Source: Planctomycetota bacterium
Lineage (GTDB): Bacteria; Planctomycetota; UBA11346
Length of the DNA stretch: 64,000 nucleotides
Direction of reading: 5' to 3'
NCBI GenBank assembly: GCA_014193115.1
Contig: BJHQ01000012.1
Span: 22,803 to 86,802, forward strand
In this document: piece by piece, positions 49,446-58,573 of the stretch
Layout of the letters: every line of letters starts with the position of its first letter
How positions within the stretch are numbered: position 1 is the first letter of the stretch
Position numbers and translations under genes: made by a program
The notes under the pieces: generated by a model
Databases searched by the model: none
What the model saw: only the letters and a program-made list of their open reading frames with translations
What the model was told of the DNA's origin: nothing

Positions 49446-49537
49446 CTCCAACACGGCAATGCACCAGAACCGGGGTTGATTGACCTTGTTGCATGGGAAA
49501 GTGGGTTGGGCCGGCCCGTCGAACTTTGACGATGTGC
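49446..49537 (+). other. attC-like site 13 (right end of array)
   Basis: 92 bp. R'' CTCCAAC, ACGGCAATGCACCAGAACCG, 3' half GGGCCGGCCCGTCGAACTTT and R' GATGTGC. Composition returns to GC-rich just after it. Confidence 0.7.
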
Positions 49538-49587
49538 AGATACCTTCATGCCCACCAAACTCGGGCACCCCTCACCTCATCGTTCGG

Positions 49588-50157
49588 TCACTTGGCTTGT
49601 GGCGGGTCGGTTTTCGCCGGCGCTGTTCCCGACAACGCCTTCAATTGGGCCAGGCCTTTCTCGAAATCCGCTCCGACCATTTTATCCATGTCCATGAACA
49701 GGCACACCGCCTTGGTCATGAAGTCGTTTCGGCCGCGCATGGTCCAGGTCACCGTGGTGCCGGCTGCGGTGGGGGTGAAATCGAAGATGGTCTGGTTCTT
49801 CGCCGCGAATGGCTTGAGGAATTCCAATTTGATGGTGATCTGCTGATCGGGCTTGATGGAGCTGATGGTCATCGAGCCTTCGCCGACCTGATCGTTGCCT
49901 TGCCAGCGATAGACCGCGCCGACGCCTGCGGTGATTTCACCGTAGGTACGTTTCAGGTTGGGATCGATTTTCTCCCATGGGCTCCACCCGCCCCAGCGTT
50001 TGAAGTCGTTGACCTCTGCGAAGATGGCGGCGGGTGGCGCGTTCATCGCCAACGAGCGGGTGATGGCGAACTCGGCGGGCTGGACAGCCACGACCAGGAC
50101 CAGCGCAGCGACGACGACCAGAACCAGGCCAAGGATGATGAAAGCGATTTTCCGCAT
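49588..50157 (-). CDS. SRPBCC family protein, membrane-anchored
   Basis: 189 aa from MRKIAFIILGLVLVVVAALV, one N-terminal membrane helix. The rest is a START/SRPBCC (polyketide-cyclase-like) fold: EFAITRSLAMNAPPAAIFAEVNDFKRWGGWSPW opening, then TYGEITAGVGAVYRWQG, TVTWTMRGRNDFMTKAVCLFM and DFEKGLAQLKAL. Such anchored versions are common and probably bind a hydrophobic ligand in the periplasm. First chromosomal gene right of the array, facing it. Confidence 0.88.
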   Translation of the reverse strand: MRKIAFIILGLVLVVVAALVLVVAVQPAEFAITRSLAMNAPPAAIFAEVNDFKRWGGWSPWEKIDPNLKRTYGEITAGVGAVYRWQGNDQVGEGSMTISSIKPDQQITIKLEFLKPFAAKNQTIFDFTPTAAGTTVTWTMRGRNDFMTKAVCLFMDMDKMVGADFEKGLAQLKALSGTAPAKTDPPQAK

Positions 50158-50636
50158 GGGCGGCTCCGTCAGAAGGTGGCGCAACCGATTCCGCACGGCT
50201 GGCGCGAGCATGGTCGAGTGCCAGCTGGTCGAGGCAACGGTCCAAACGCCTGCTCAATCGTCCGTGAAAGTCGTTCCAGTCAGAGGAAAGTATACCAAGC
50301 TCGCATCTGCCTTTCACCGATGGACAATGCCGTGTCTCTCCCATCTACCAAATTCACCGGCAAATTCCGTGTGGTGATGCCTCGATGAGCAGCGTTCTTT
50401 ACCAACGCGGGGATGCGAACTGAAGATCACCTTTGATCAAGGCATGATGCGCTTGGTCGTCAATCGTCGCCCAACGGGACCAACCGCCTTTCCAGGACCT
50501 GCTCCTGGCGGTGGCCGGGTTATCCCCAGGTCCGATCGTGGATCCGCTGGCTGCAGCACCAGACCGGCTGTACTTCCACTGCATGGAAATCGAGTCATTT
50601 TCAGCCTCCTTCCGACCTGTCGTGGAAACTCGGGTC

Positions 50637-51515
50637 ATGACAACGATCGATTCCGCCGCCATCGCCGAACGTTTCCACCGCGATGGCTGGGCAGTGGTGC
50701 GCGGCGTCTTCCCGCCGGCTGAGGTGGCTGCGATCCGCGCCGCCATCGACCGGCTGCGCGACTGGGCCTTGGCGATCGGTGGAAATTATCGCCATGGCAA
50801 CCTGGTGACCTGGATCGACCAGATCGGCAAGGAGTTGCTGTTGCGGGGTATGCAATGGCCCGCCCATCGCGAACCGGTGCTGGAATCTGTCCGCACCGAT
50901 CCGCGGATGCTGGCCATCGTGTCTGGCATCGCCGGCCACGATCTGCGCCAGATCATCAATCAGATCCACTGGAAACCGCCTGGCTCGCCATCCAGTGTCC
51001 AATGGCACGTCGATCGCAAGAACCGCACTCCGGCGGAAGCATTCCGCGCCTTGGAGTCGTCGTATGTCCAGACCGCGATCGCCGTCGATCCGATGGTCGC
51101 CGACAATGGACCGCTGCTGGTGGTCCAGGGCAGCCACCGCCGGTCGGGCTGCTTGGATGATCGTGGCTACAACAATTTCGCCCGGGACGGACTCGATCGG
51201 GCCCCGATCCATGCGCTCGGATTCACCGATGCGGACATCATCGCAATTGAGTGCGATCCCGGCGATGTCCTTTTGTGGCATGTGGACACCATCCACGGTT
51301 CGGATCTGAACCGTCACGACCGGCTTGACCGCACCATCTATATCAACGGATATGTCGCCGCACGGTCGACCATGCGGGGCAATTGGGCGTTCCTGGCCGG
51401 CCGCCCGATGCCTTTGCCCGAGATCGACATTCCGGTGCTGATCAGCCGCGAAGACATCTTCGCTCCGGCGAGCCTGCTGCCGAGCCATCCCGGCCGCGCC
51501 AGATTCGCGGACTGA
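50637..51515 (+). CDS. Phytanoyl-CoA dioxygenase (PhyH) family protein (2)
   Basis: 292 aa from MTTIDSAAIAERFHRDGWAVV; the ORF extends to 50511 but the family start aligns here. Fe(II)/2OG oxygenase motifs: VQWHVDRKN (HxD), GPLLVVQGSHRRSG, distal His in HVDTIHGSDLN, and DRTIYINGY with the 2OG Arg. Not closely related to PhyH 1 at 23561. 59 bp before prephenate dehydrogenase on the same strand; the two may be co-transcribed. Confidence 0.9.
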   Translation: MTTIDSAAIAERFHRDGWAVVRGVFPPAEVAAIRAAIDRLRDWALAIGGNYRHGNLVTWIDQIGKELLLRGMQWPAHREPVLESVRTDPRMLAIVSGIAGHDLRQIINQIHWKPPGSPSSVQWHVDRKNRTPAEAFRALESSYVQTAIAVDPMVADNGPLLVVQGSHRRSGCLDDRGYNNFARDGLDRAPIHALGFTDADIIAIECDPGDVLLWHVDTIHGSDLNRHDRLDRTIYINGYVAARSTMRGNWAFLAGRPMPLPEIDIPVLISREDIFAPASLLPSHPGRARFAD

Positions 51516-51574
51516 CAGCGAGCCGCGGCCCGCCCTCTTGCCAACCGGTCCTGACCGCTGAGCGTCCGCGCCCC

Positions 51575-52408
51575 ATGGCGTCCGGCGACATCCTGATCTG
51601 CGGCCTGGGGCTGATGGGCGGCAGCCTGGCTGCGGCCCTGACCCGGGCCGGTCGCTCGGTTCTCCTCTGGCACCGCCGACCGGAAGTCGCGCAAGAAGCC
51701 GAGCGTCGCGGTTTCGGCAAGATGATTGCCACGCTTTCCGAAGCCCGCACGGCCGAGTCGGCGGTGGTGTGCACGCCGGTGTCCACCATCCCGTCGTTGG
51801 TCAGGGACATTGCAGCCGTAACCCGGGCGGTGATCACCGATGTCGGCTCGACCAAGTGCGGCCTGCTGTCGGAGCTCCACGATCTCGACGCGGCCGGTCG
51901 ATTCATCGGCAGCCACCCGATGTGCGGCAGCCATGCCACGGGGCTCGATCACGCCGATGCCGACCTCTATCGTGGCCGGGTGGTGATCACCACCCCGACC
52001 GAAAACACCGATCGGAAAGCCCTCGATCAGATTGAAGACATGTGGCGTGTGGTCGGCGCTCGGCTGGTCCGATTGGATCCAGCGGTCCACGACCGCGCGG
52101 TGGCGGTGGCCTCGCATCTGCCGCACCTGCTGTCCAGCGCTGCCGCAGCTGGATTGAGCGATGCGGCAGCGCCGCTGGCCGCAGGAGGATTCAGGGACAC
52201 CACCCGGGTGGCAGCCGGCGATCCGGCCTTATGGGCGGACATCTTGTTGGCCAATCGCGGCGAGGTTGTCCCGGAGCTGGCCCGGACCCTGGCCCGGTTG
52301 GAGGCGCTGCGCGACGCCTTGGCTGACGCTGACAGAGCAGCCGTGCAACGCTGGTTGGAAGCCGGCCAAGCAGGGCGGCGCCGATTCGAGGCGGCGCAGC
52401 ATCGCTGA
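51575..52408 (+). CDS. tyrA: Prephenate dehydrogenase
   Basis: 277 aa from MASGDILICGLGLMGGSLAAAL. NAD(P)-binding GLGLMGGS, then VVCTPVSTIPSL, ITDVGSTKCGLL and the substrate-binding GRFIGSHPMCGSHATGLDHADADLY block, with the His of SHPM and the second His of ASHLPHLLSSA, all typical of TyrA. Converts prephenate to 4-hydroxyphenylpyruvate in tyrosine synthesis, or arogenate to tyrosine; specificity is not decidable. No ACT domain, so feedback control by that route is absent. Confidence 0.92.
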   Translation: MASGDILICGLGLMGGSLAAALTRAGRSVLLWHRRPEVAQEAERRGFGKMIATLSEARTAESAVVCTPVSTIPSLVRDIAAVTRAVITDVGSTKCGLLSELHDLDAAGRFIGSHPMCGSHATGLDHADADLYRGRVVITTPTENTDRKALDQIEDMWRVVGARLVRLDPAVHDRAVAVASHLPHLLSSAAAAGLSDAAAPLAAGGFRDTTRVAAGDPALWADILLANRGEVVPELARTLARLEALRDALADADRAAVQRWLEAGQAGRRRFEAAQHR

Positions 52409-52419
52409 TCCCGCAGCCG

Positions 52420-52761
52420 CTATTTCACGGTATCGCGAGCGCCGAGGACGAACCGGACCAACGCCGCTTTATCCGTTTCGGACAGCTTGGCCTTCGCCGC
52501 CATTTCCGGCAGAATCTCCTGCTCCCATTCCTCAGCTGGCTCGCTGGCGATGGCCGGCAGGCCGTGGCAGGCCTTGCAATTCCCCACCATCACCGTCCGG
52601 CCGAGGGCGACTTGTTCGGCAGTGGTGCCGGGGAAGCGCTTCAGGGCGGCGGCGGTGATCGCCGCATCGGCCGCTGGCGGTTCGACGTTCCCGCGGGGCG
52701 GGAAACAGGCGGCCAGACCGATCGCTCCGACCAAGGCGAGCAAGACGGGAAGCGGTCGCAT
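52420..52761 (-). CDS. c-type cytochrome lipoprotein
   Basis: 113 aa from MRPLPVLLALVGAIGLAACFPP, a lipoprotein signal (LAAC-F), with GGAG 7 bp before the ATG; the longer ORF is rejected. A single CxxCH heme site lies in MVGNCKACHGLP, and a Met in ILPEMAAKAKLSETDKAALVRFVL is the likely sixth ligand. A small monoheme cytochrome c tethered in the periplasm, an electron carrier for an unidentified redox partner. Convergent with tyrA. Confidence 0.88.
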   Translation of the reverse strand: MRPLPVLLALVGAIGLAACFPPRGNVEPPAADAAITAAALKRFPGTTAEQVALGRTVMVGNCKACHGLPAIASEPAEEWEQEILPEMAAKAKLSETDKAALVRFVLGARDTVK

Positions 52762-52918
52762 GGCGATCTCCAGGAGGGCGGACCGTAATGCAGACCTGAT
52801 TGGGGACAATGCCAACCGGAGGTCCTCGCCATGGTTATGGGCGGATATCGGCTGCCAGCTGCCGGCTGTCGGGCTTCCCGACTTGGCGCGGCCGGCAATC
52901 ACCCAGTAATCTCTCAGC

Positions 52919-53374
52919 ATGCATACCTGGCGCACCCCGATCTGGACGAGAATCGCGGCGGGTCTGGCGGCTGCGGCGACGGCCGCTGCAGCTGCTTTGG
53001 TCACGATGCTTCTCATGGACCGCTATGTCGGGACCATGTTGGTTCCCATAGGCATGGCCGTGGGTTTTGCCGCTCGATGGACCGGCGGCCGCAGTGCACG
53101 GTGGCTCGCTCTCGGCCACGCCGTGCTCGGCATCACCGCGGTCTGGTTGCTGTTGCCAGGCCTGGTCCAAGGCGTCGCCCAGGGCAAGTTCCACCTCTCG
53201 TCTCTGGTTTCGCCGATTCCGCTCGGCGAGTTTTTCTCCAAGCATTATTTCCATGGGGCGCTCGACATCCTTTCGCCGTTGATCGCCCTGGTCGCCGCCT
53301 GGTTCCTCGCCATCCCCAAGCAGGCGCCGGTTCCAGCAAACCCAGCACCGCCGGCACCGATCAACCCGGGGTGA
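52919..53374 (+). CDS. Hypothetical membrane protein
   Basis: 151 aa with about four hydrophobic segments (IAAGLAAAATAAAAALVTMLLM, GTMLVPIGMAVGFAARW, LALGHAVLGITAVWLLLPGLV, GALDILSPLIALVAAWFLAI) and a Pro/Ala tail. No motif suggests a function. Divergent from the cytochrome gene and followed by 243 bp before the exbB operon. Confidence 0.65.
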   Translation: MHTWRTPIWTRIAAGLAAAATAAAAALVTMLLMDRYVGTMLVPIGMAVGFAARWTGGRSARWLALGHAVLGITAVWLLLPGLVQGVAQGKFHLSSLVSPIPLGEFFSKHYFHGALDILSPLIALVAAWFLAIPKQAPVPANPAPPAPINPG

Positions 53375-53617
53375 GCCGAGGTCGGCGCGGAGCCGCTGGC
53401 TGGCCGGTTGGCCGATTGGCCAGATGGTCTTCACGGGCTTCACAGCCTCGACCTCCGCTTGTGCAAGGAGGATGAGGCGGCAATCCTCCCCAGCCGGGAT
53501 GGAGACCGCACCCTCCCCGCGGTCCCGCCGCAATCTGCTGGCGCACCGTCGTGAACGAACGGACGCCAGCCCAGTATCAACCAGCGGCATTGGCGAAACG
53601 CCGTAGCCGAGGAACCC
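53375..53617. other. Intergenic region before the exbB operon
   Basis: 243 bp, GC-rich. No RNA gene or clear promoter consensus visible, though the operon promoter must lie here. A GAGG sequence (GAGGAACCC) precedes the exbB ATG. Confidence 0.5.
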
Positions 53618-54388
53618 ATGAACCGCTTCTATCCTTTCATTCTTCTCATCATCGGCGGGCTTGTGCTCGGGGTCGCCTTCCAGGGGGTCGGCGTCGCTGG
53701 CGACGCATCGCCGGCAGCCGAAGAGCATTCGTTCACCTGGACCGATCTGGTGCACATGATCAAGTCCGGCGGCGTCACCATGTATCCCCTTGGACTGCTG
53801 TCGATCGGGGCCTTGGCCTATTCGATTGAACGGTTGGTCCGGCTGCGCAAGCAGCGTCTCTCGCCGAGTGGTCTCAGCGATCGCTGCCGTGACCTGTGGG
53901 CCAAAAACGATTTCGCCGGCGTCGTCAAGGTCGCCCAGGAATCGCGCAGCGCCCTCGGCAAGGCGATCCAGGTCCTGGTCGAGTTCCGGGGCAATCCGGT
54001 CGAGCAGGTGCTGGTGACCGCGAGCAACGCCGCTACTGCCGAACTGCTGCCCCACATCCGCTCATGCAAGCCGCTGATCATCATCGCCACCACCGGCCCC
54101 CTGCTCGGCCTGTTCGGCACGATCCTCGGCATGATCGGCGCCTTCCGGAAATACGAGGCCATCGGCAATGCCGGCGGCGATCCGAGCACGTTCGCCGGGA
54201 ACATCTCCGAAGCGCTGGTCACTGCCGCCACCGGCCTGATCATCGCCGCCTATTCGCTGTTCCTCTACCACGTCTTCAAGAACCGGGCGCTGCGCATCGG
54301 CGATGAGATGCACGCCGAGATCAATTCGCTGGCGATGGAATGGCTGATGAAACGCCACGGCGTGTCTGCCCCCTCCGAAAAGGCCTGA
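53618..54388 (+). CDS. exbB: MotA/TolQ/ExbB proton channel family protein
   Basis: 256 aa. N-terminal hydrophobic signal-like segment (FILLIIGGLVLGVAFQGVGVAG), membrane helix VTMYPLGLLSIGALAYSIERLVRL, long cytoplasmic loop, then the family signature LLPHIRSCKPLIIIATTGPLLGLFGTILGMIGAF and a final helix ISEALVTAATGLIIAAYSLFLYHVF. With ExbD it forms the inner-membrane stator that turns proton-motive force into work on a periplasmic partner. First gene of a five-gene operon (gaps 30, 4, 7 and 4 bp). Confidence 0.93.
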   Translation: MNRFYPFILLIIGGLVLGVAFQGVGVAGDASPAAEEHSFTWTDLVHMIKSGGVTMYPLGLLSIGALAYSIERLVRLRKQRLSPSGLSDRCRDLWAKNDFAGVVKVAQESRSALGKAIQVLVEFRGNPVEQVLVTASNAATAELLPHIRSCKPLIIIATTGPLLGLFGTILGMIGAFRKYEAIGNAGGDPSTFAGNISEALVTAATGLIIAAYSLFLYHVFKNRALRIGDEMHAEINSLAMEWLMKRHGVSAPSEKA

Positions 54389-54418
54389 GCCCACCAAGAA
54401 CCTCGCTAGGACCAGACC

Positions 54419-54910
54419 ATGTGGGCAAACCGCGGCTACGATGAAGAAGAACCCGGAGAAGAGGAGATCATGATCGTCCCCTTGGTGGACATCGTCTTCC
54501 TGCTGCTGATCTTCTTCATCGTCACCTCCAGCTTCCGCAAACCGATCCGGGAATGGGATGTCAAACTGCCCGATTCGACCTATGCGGCGAAGGGCAAGTT
54601 CCGCAATGACGAACTGGTGATCGCCTTCCTCGCCAAGCAGGATGCCAAGTCGGGCAAGATCCAGGTGTGGAAGAACCTGGTCTATGCCTGGTCGAAAACA
54701 CCCACCGACCCGGGTGGGAAGGAAGTGAAGGAGAACGTCACCGAAACCGAAATGCGCAAGGTGTTCTTCGCCGCCCAGAGCAAGATGACCCGGCCGGTGG
54801 TGCGCATGGAGATCGACCGGTCGGTGCCGTATTTCGCCGTGGCCGAAGTCCTCGATTCGCTGCACAGCTTCAACCTGCGCGACGTCACCTTCCGCGCCCG
54901 GGACCGATGA
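54419..54910 (+). CDS. exbD: ExbD/TolR-like biopolymer transport protein
   Basis: 163 aa. Acidic N terminus (YDEEEPGEEE), then the membrane helix MIVPLVDIVFLLLIFFIVTSSF with the conserved Asp of the proton path, and a periplasmic domain ending MEIDRSVPYFAVAEVLDSLHSFNLRDVTF, typical of ExbD/TolR. A 25-residue insertion (SGKIQVWKNLVYAWSKTPTDPGG) lengthens the periplasmic domain. Partner of ExbB immediately upstream. Confidence 0.93.
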   Translation: MWANRGYDEEEPGEEEIMIVPLVDIVFLLLIFFIVTSSFRKPIREWDVKLPDSTYAAKGKFRNDELVIAFLAKQDAKSGKIQVWKNLVYAWSKTPTDPGGKEVKENVTETEMRKVFFAAQSKMTRPVVRMEIDRSVPYFAVAEVLDSLHSFNLRDVTFRARDR

Positions 54911-54914
54911 TCCG

Positions 54915-56405
54915 ATGAGCATCCCGCCAGTGCAAGATGACGAACCCGTCATCGACCTCCGTCCGGTGCGCTGGAAGGGTCGGCTGGCCTTCTGGCTGAC
55001 CATGTCGGTGGTCTTCCATCTCGTCGCCGGCACCGTGCTCTGGCAGTCCCAGACCGTACGCGACTTCTTGTTCTCGTCCTTCCGCTCGCACCAACCCGAA
55101 TTCGCCGATCTGGAGGCGATGCGCCGGGCGCGATCGGTGTACGACCAGCTGGTGCGCAAGCGCATGGTCGACTCCAACAAGAAAATGCTGATGATCTCCA
55201 AGCAGGTCATGGACAAACGCGACCAGGAGTGGAATGGAGTCGTCGAACGGGCGGCGGTCAACCCGAATTTCAAAGAGATGAAGGACGGTGGCCTGCCCAA
55301 GCTCGATCTGATCGATTCTCCCGGGAAACACTCAGTCGAGGACATCCTGGCCTTGTATGACCGGGCCTGCCGGATCGAAGGCCAGGTCTTCACCTTGTAT
55401 GAGCATTTCAAGGCGGTGAATCTCAGCCTGATCTCGGTGTCAGGGACCAAGGATGGGCAGCCGGTACCGCAGGCTCTGGCCGACAGCCTGAGCCTGGTGG
55501 CGTTGGAACGGCCCGAACGCCGGGAACTGGACAAAACGCTGCTTCTGGCCACCGATGAGGCCTTGTTTGCGATCAAAGCGATCCCTGCCGTCCCGGGTAC
55601 GCCGGAGACCGGCCCGGTTCCGGCCCAACCCGATGGCTTCCAGCGTTGGAAAAAGGAGGCCACCACTGCCCTCGAATTGTGCGAGGTGATGTCCAACAAC
55701 TGCCAGCGCATCCTGGAAAACGTCAACAAGCCGGGGTTGTTCATCGATTCGGGTTTCGCCTCCCTGACCGCCGCGGCTGGTGGCGAGCAATGGACCGATG
55801 GCACCAATTATCAGGGCGAATCGCTGCGTCCTCAGGATACGGCCGATTCCGATCTGACCACCATCGACCCCAATGCGGTGATGACCTTCGGCAAATCCCT
55901 GGGTGCGGTCGAGACCTCGAAGCCGGCGAAATACCTGGTGGTGGACACCTGGTGGTCGATCGGTCCGTTCGAATACATCGGTGGCATGCGCACCGCCGAA
56001 AGCCTGCAGCACCGCTACCCGCCCGAGAACGGCGTCGACCTCGATGCGACTTATGTCGGTAAGGACGGCCGGAAACTGAAGTGGGAATACCACCCGATGA
56101 GTTCGGTGAAGCAGTTGCCGCGCTTCGTCCAACGCCGTTCTCTGTGGTATTTCTACACCGAATTCTGGAGCGATAAGGATCAAGAGGTGTGGGCCAACAT
56201 CGCCACCGATGATTATGGCGCGGTATGGCTCAACGATCGCACCGATCCGGTCTATACCAGCGGCATCGATCCCCGGCCGTGGATCGTGCTCGACGCCAAG
56301 CAATATGTGAAGCTGAAGATCCGCCGCGGCACCAACCGGATGCTGCTCAAGCTCGACAACAATGGCGGACTGACCGGATTCACCTTCTTGTTCCACCTGC
56401 GTTGA
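54915..56405 (+). CDS. TonB-topology protein with C-terminal beta-sandwich-like domain
   Basis: 496 aa. One membrane helix after a short cytoplasmic N terminus (WKGRLAFWLTMSVVFHLVAGTVLW), then a long helical periplasmic part (about 55-290). The C-terminal beta-rich domain (about 335-496; WWSIGPFEYIGGMRTAESLQHRYPPE, DLDATYVGKDGRKLKWEYHP, TDDYGAVWLNDRTDPV, GTNRMLLKLDNNGG) resembles PA14/glycan-binding sandwiches. Gene position and topology match TonB after ExbBD, but no TonB C-terminal motif is present. Probably the component driven by ExbBD. Confidence 0.75.
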   Translation: MSIPPVQDDEPVIDLRPVRWKGRLAFWLTMSVVFHLVAGTVLWQSQTVRDFLFSSFRSHQPEFADLEAMRRARSVYDQLVRKRMVDSNKKMLMISKQVMDKRDQEWNGVVERAAVNPNFKEMKDGGLPKLDLIDSPGKHSVEDILALYDRACRIEGQVFTLYEHFKAVNLSLISVSGTKDGQPVPQALADSLSLVALERPERRELDKTLLLATDEALFAIKAIPAVPGTPETGPVPAQPDGFQRWKKEATTALELCEVMSNNCQRILENVNKPGLFIDSGFASLTAAAGGEQWTDGTNYQGESLRPQDTADSDLTTIDPNAVMTFGKSLGAVETSKPAKYLVVDTWWSIGPFEYIGGMRTAESLQHRYPPENGVDLDATYVGKDGRKLKWEYHPMSSVKQLPRFVQRRSLWYFYTEFWSDKDQEVWANIATDDYGAVWLNDRTDPVYTSGIDPRPWIVLDAKQYVKLKIRRGTNRMLLKLDNNGGLTGFTFLFHLR

Positions 56406-56412
56406 GGCGGCA

Positions 56413-58569
56413 ATGAGCGATCGGTCGGGCAGCACCATCCTCGCTGGGTTGGCGATCTTCGGAGCCCTGATGGTAGCCGGATGCGGCGACGCACCGGCCG
56501 ATCCGAAGCAACGGGCGATCCGCGCGGCGTGCGCCCAGCTCACCGCCGACGCCGTTCCCGACCGCCGGCGGGCTGTGGCCGAGCTCGAAAAACTGTTACC
56601 GCCAGCCGCCCAGGCCGCCGGCCTGGATGCCGAGGCCATCGCCCAGCTGCGTCAGGTGGTCGCCGACGATCGTGATGACCATGTCCGGGCAGCCGCCGTC
56701 CGCGCGCTCGGTGCAGTGAAAGACGCCCAGTCGTGGGCCGCCATCACCGCCAGGTCCAGTGCGACGGAACCGCAATTGCGGATCGAGGTCCTGCAAGCCC
56801 TGGCGGCCATCGATGCGGAAAAAGCCCGCCCGCTGCTGATCGCAGCCCTTGCCGATGGCGATGGAGCTGTCGCGCTGGTCGCAGCATCGAGCCTTGCTCA
56901 ATCGGCCGAAGGCGTTGCGGAGCTGATCCGCCGTCTCGGCTCCAACGAAGGCGACCGGGCGAACCTGGTCAGCGGCCTGGAAAACAGCCCCTTGCCCGCG
57001 GCTCATGACGCGCTGCTGGCCGGGTTGACCTCCGCAGATTCGGCTCTGCGCCTGGCTGGCATCCGCGTCGCCGCGCGGACCCGGCATGCGCCATCGGTGC
57101 CGGCGCTGGTCGCGATCGTCCGACCCAATCCTGGCGCCAAAAAAAACCAGGGATCGACCGAGGAAGTCCAGGCCGCCGCCGAGGCGCTGTCGACCATAGC
57201 GACTCCTGAGGCCCTGCTCGCCCTGCTGGTCTTGTCCGCAACCGACAAGTCCGCTGAACCGCTGCTGAAGCCGCACGCCGAGGCCCTGCAGCCGATCATT
57301 CTGGCCGAAGCCGCCAATCCGCAGCGAACCGTTCCTGCGGAAATCGTGGTGCGTTATCTGCTGCGCGATGGTCGGGCCGAGGCCCAGGCAGCGCTTTCTG
57401 CCTTGGCCAGACCCGAGGTGAAGGAACTGCCGGACATCTGCCGCGCCCTGCGCACGGCTCCGGCCGAGTTGCGCGCCCAGGTCGCGGAACGGCTGCGCAA
57501 GGCGATCGTGCCTGTCAATGGACGCACCGCGGATCTGCTGGCGGCGCTCGGTCATGTCGGACAGGCGGAAAGCGGTCCTGACGTCGAACTTGCCTTGGGC
57601 ATTCTCAACGCGACCAACACTGAAGTCGCAGCCATCGCCGCAACCGGACAAACCAGCACTCCGCCGCCCAAAGGCACCATCGAACCCAAGGAAGTCAGCG
57701 AGAAACGGGAGCACCTGCGGGCCAAGGAGCTGTTGCTGGTCGGCGCAGCCCAGGCCTGCGCTCGTCTGAAGGCCACCGCAGCCCGGCCGGTATTCTGGGA
57801 ACTGCTCGCCAGCGCCAGCGGTGCGCTGGTCGGGGCCGGAGTGACTGGCAGCCTGGCGCTGGGCGATTCGGACAGCATCGAGCGGGTGGCGAAGATGCTT
57901 CAGGCACCAAAGGTCCATAGCTGGGTGCTGATGGTGCACTGCAAAGATGCGTTGTCTTCCTGCCACGATCCGCGGATGGTGCCTGGCCTCGCTCCCTATC
58001 TAGATGGCAGCGAGCGTGGCCAAGCCTACGAGATCGTCGCCAGCAATGGTACGACCGAGGCCGTGACCCTGATGCTGTCCAAACTGAAGGATCCGGCGGT
58101 TCCGCAGGATGTGAAGGTGCATCACATCGCTCCGCTGATGGCCGGGTTCGGAGCAACCGGTCGTCCCCTGTTCATCGCTGCGATAGTCGCTGAACCGCCG
58201 CCAGCCAAACGCGGCGATCCGGATCCAGGCTGGTGGTGTGCTGAGTTCCTGCGCGAACAGGCCGCCGCCGCCGCACCAGATGTACTGGCCGCCTTGCAGG
58301 CGGGTCCTCGTCCGACCGGTGCTAAAGCCGCGCGCTTCATCCATGCGCTGGAGCTTGCCGGCACCGAGCAGGCCGTCTCCGCCCAGGCGAGTTGGCTGAA
58401 CGACGCTGATCGGGCGATCGCGACCATCGCGTTGAACTCGCTGCTTCGTCAGCGCCGGACCGGGGCCATTCCGGCAATCCGCGCGGCCTTGACCGCAACC
58501 CAGCCTGGACCGTGGCATGACCGCCTCGAACAGGCTCTGGATACGTTGTCTTCACCGCCCAAGGAATGA
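56413..58569 (+). CDS. HEAT-repeat lipoprotein
   Basis: 718 aa. Lipoprotein signal ILAGLAIFGALMVAGCGDA (lipobox VAGC-G). The rest is Ala/Leu-rich helical repeats of HEAT type (DDHVRAAAVRALGAVKDAQSW, EPQLRIEVLQALAAIDAEKARPLL, LRLAGIRVAARTRHAPSVPALV, and later copies), interrupted by a short linker (GQTSTPPPKGTIEPKEVSEKRE). Likely an envelope scaffold for the neighbouring ExbBD/TonB-like and heparinase-like proteins. Starts 7 bp after the upstream stop. Confidence 0.85.
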   Translation: MSDRSGSTILAGLAIFGALMVAGCGDAPADPKQRAIRAACAQLTADAVPDRRRAVAELEKLLPPAAQAAGLDAEAIAQLRQVVADDRDDHVRAAAVRALGAVKDAQSWAAITARSSATEPQLRIEVLQALAAIDAEKARPLLIAALADGDGAVALVAASSLAQSAEGVAELIRRLGSNEGDRANLVSGLENSPLPAAHDALLAGLTSADSALRLAGIRVAARTRHAPSVPALVAIVRPNPGAKKNQGSTEEVQAAAEALSTIATPEALLALLVLSATDKSAEPLLKPHAEALQPIILAEAANPQRTVPAEIVVRYLLRDGRAEAQAALSALARPEVKELPDICRALRTAPAELRAQVAERLRKAIVPVNGRTADLLAALGHVGQAESGPDVELALGILNATNTEVAAIAATGQTSTPPPKGTIEPKEVSEKREHLRAKELLLVGAAQACARLKATAARPVFWELLASASGALVGAGVTGSLALGDSDSIERVAKMLQAPKVHSWVLMVHCKDALSSCHDPRMVPGLAPYLDGSERGQAYEIVASNGTTEAVTLMLSKLKDPAVPQDVKVHHIAPLMAGFGATGRPLFIAAIVAEPPPAKRGDPDPGWWCAEFLREQAAAAAPDVLAALQAGPRPTGAKAARFIHALELAGTEQAVSAQASWLNDADRAIATIALNSLLRQRRTGAIPAIRAALTATQPGPWHDRLEQALDTLSSPPKE

Positions 58570-58573
58570 GCCC

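Larger units (their letters stand above)
41456..49537 (+). mobile_element. Integron gene-cassette array without integrase (CALIN)
   Basis: About 8.1 kb of AT-rich DNA in a GC-rich chromosome, made of short same-strand genes each followed by an attC-like site. Sites begin with RYYYAAC (GCCCAAC, ACCCAAC, ATCCAAC) plus an AAGxCGATGCxCCGGAGCCGG block. They end with a CCGGCCCGGTGATCTTTGAC block plus GTTGGGC or close variants, so the two ends can pair. Complete ordinary sites are 80-93 bp. Thirteen are recognised, three of them long and one truncated. No tyrosine integrase with intI features occurs in the window, hence CALIN (cluster of attC sites lacking integrase). Confidence 0.88.

Noticed and set aside
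41456-49537. Prophage or ICE explanation for the AT-rich island
   Set aside because: No phage structural, integrase, relaxase or tRNA attachment features; regular attC-like sites between single genes explain it better.
56596-57966. 456-aa minus-strand ORF
   Set aside because: Shadow of the HEAT-repeat lipoprotein gene.
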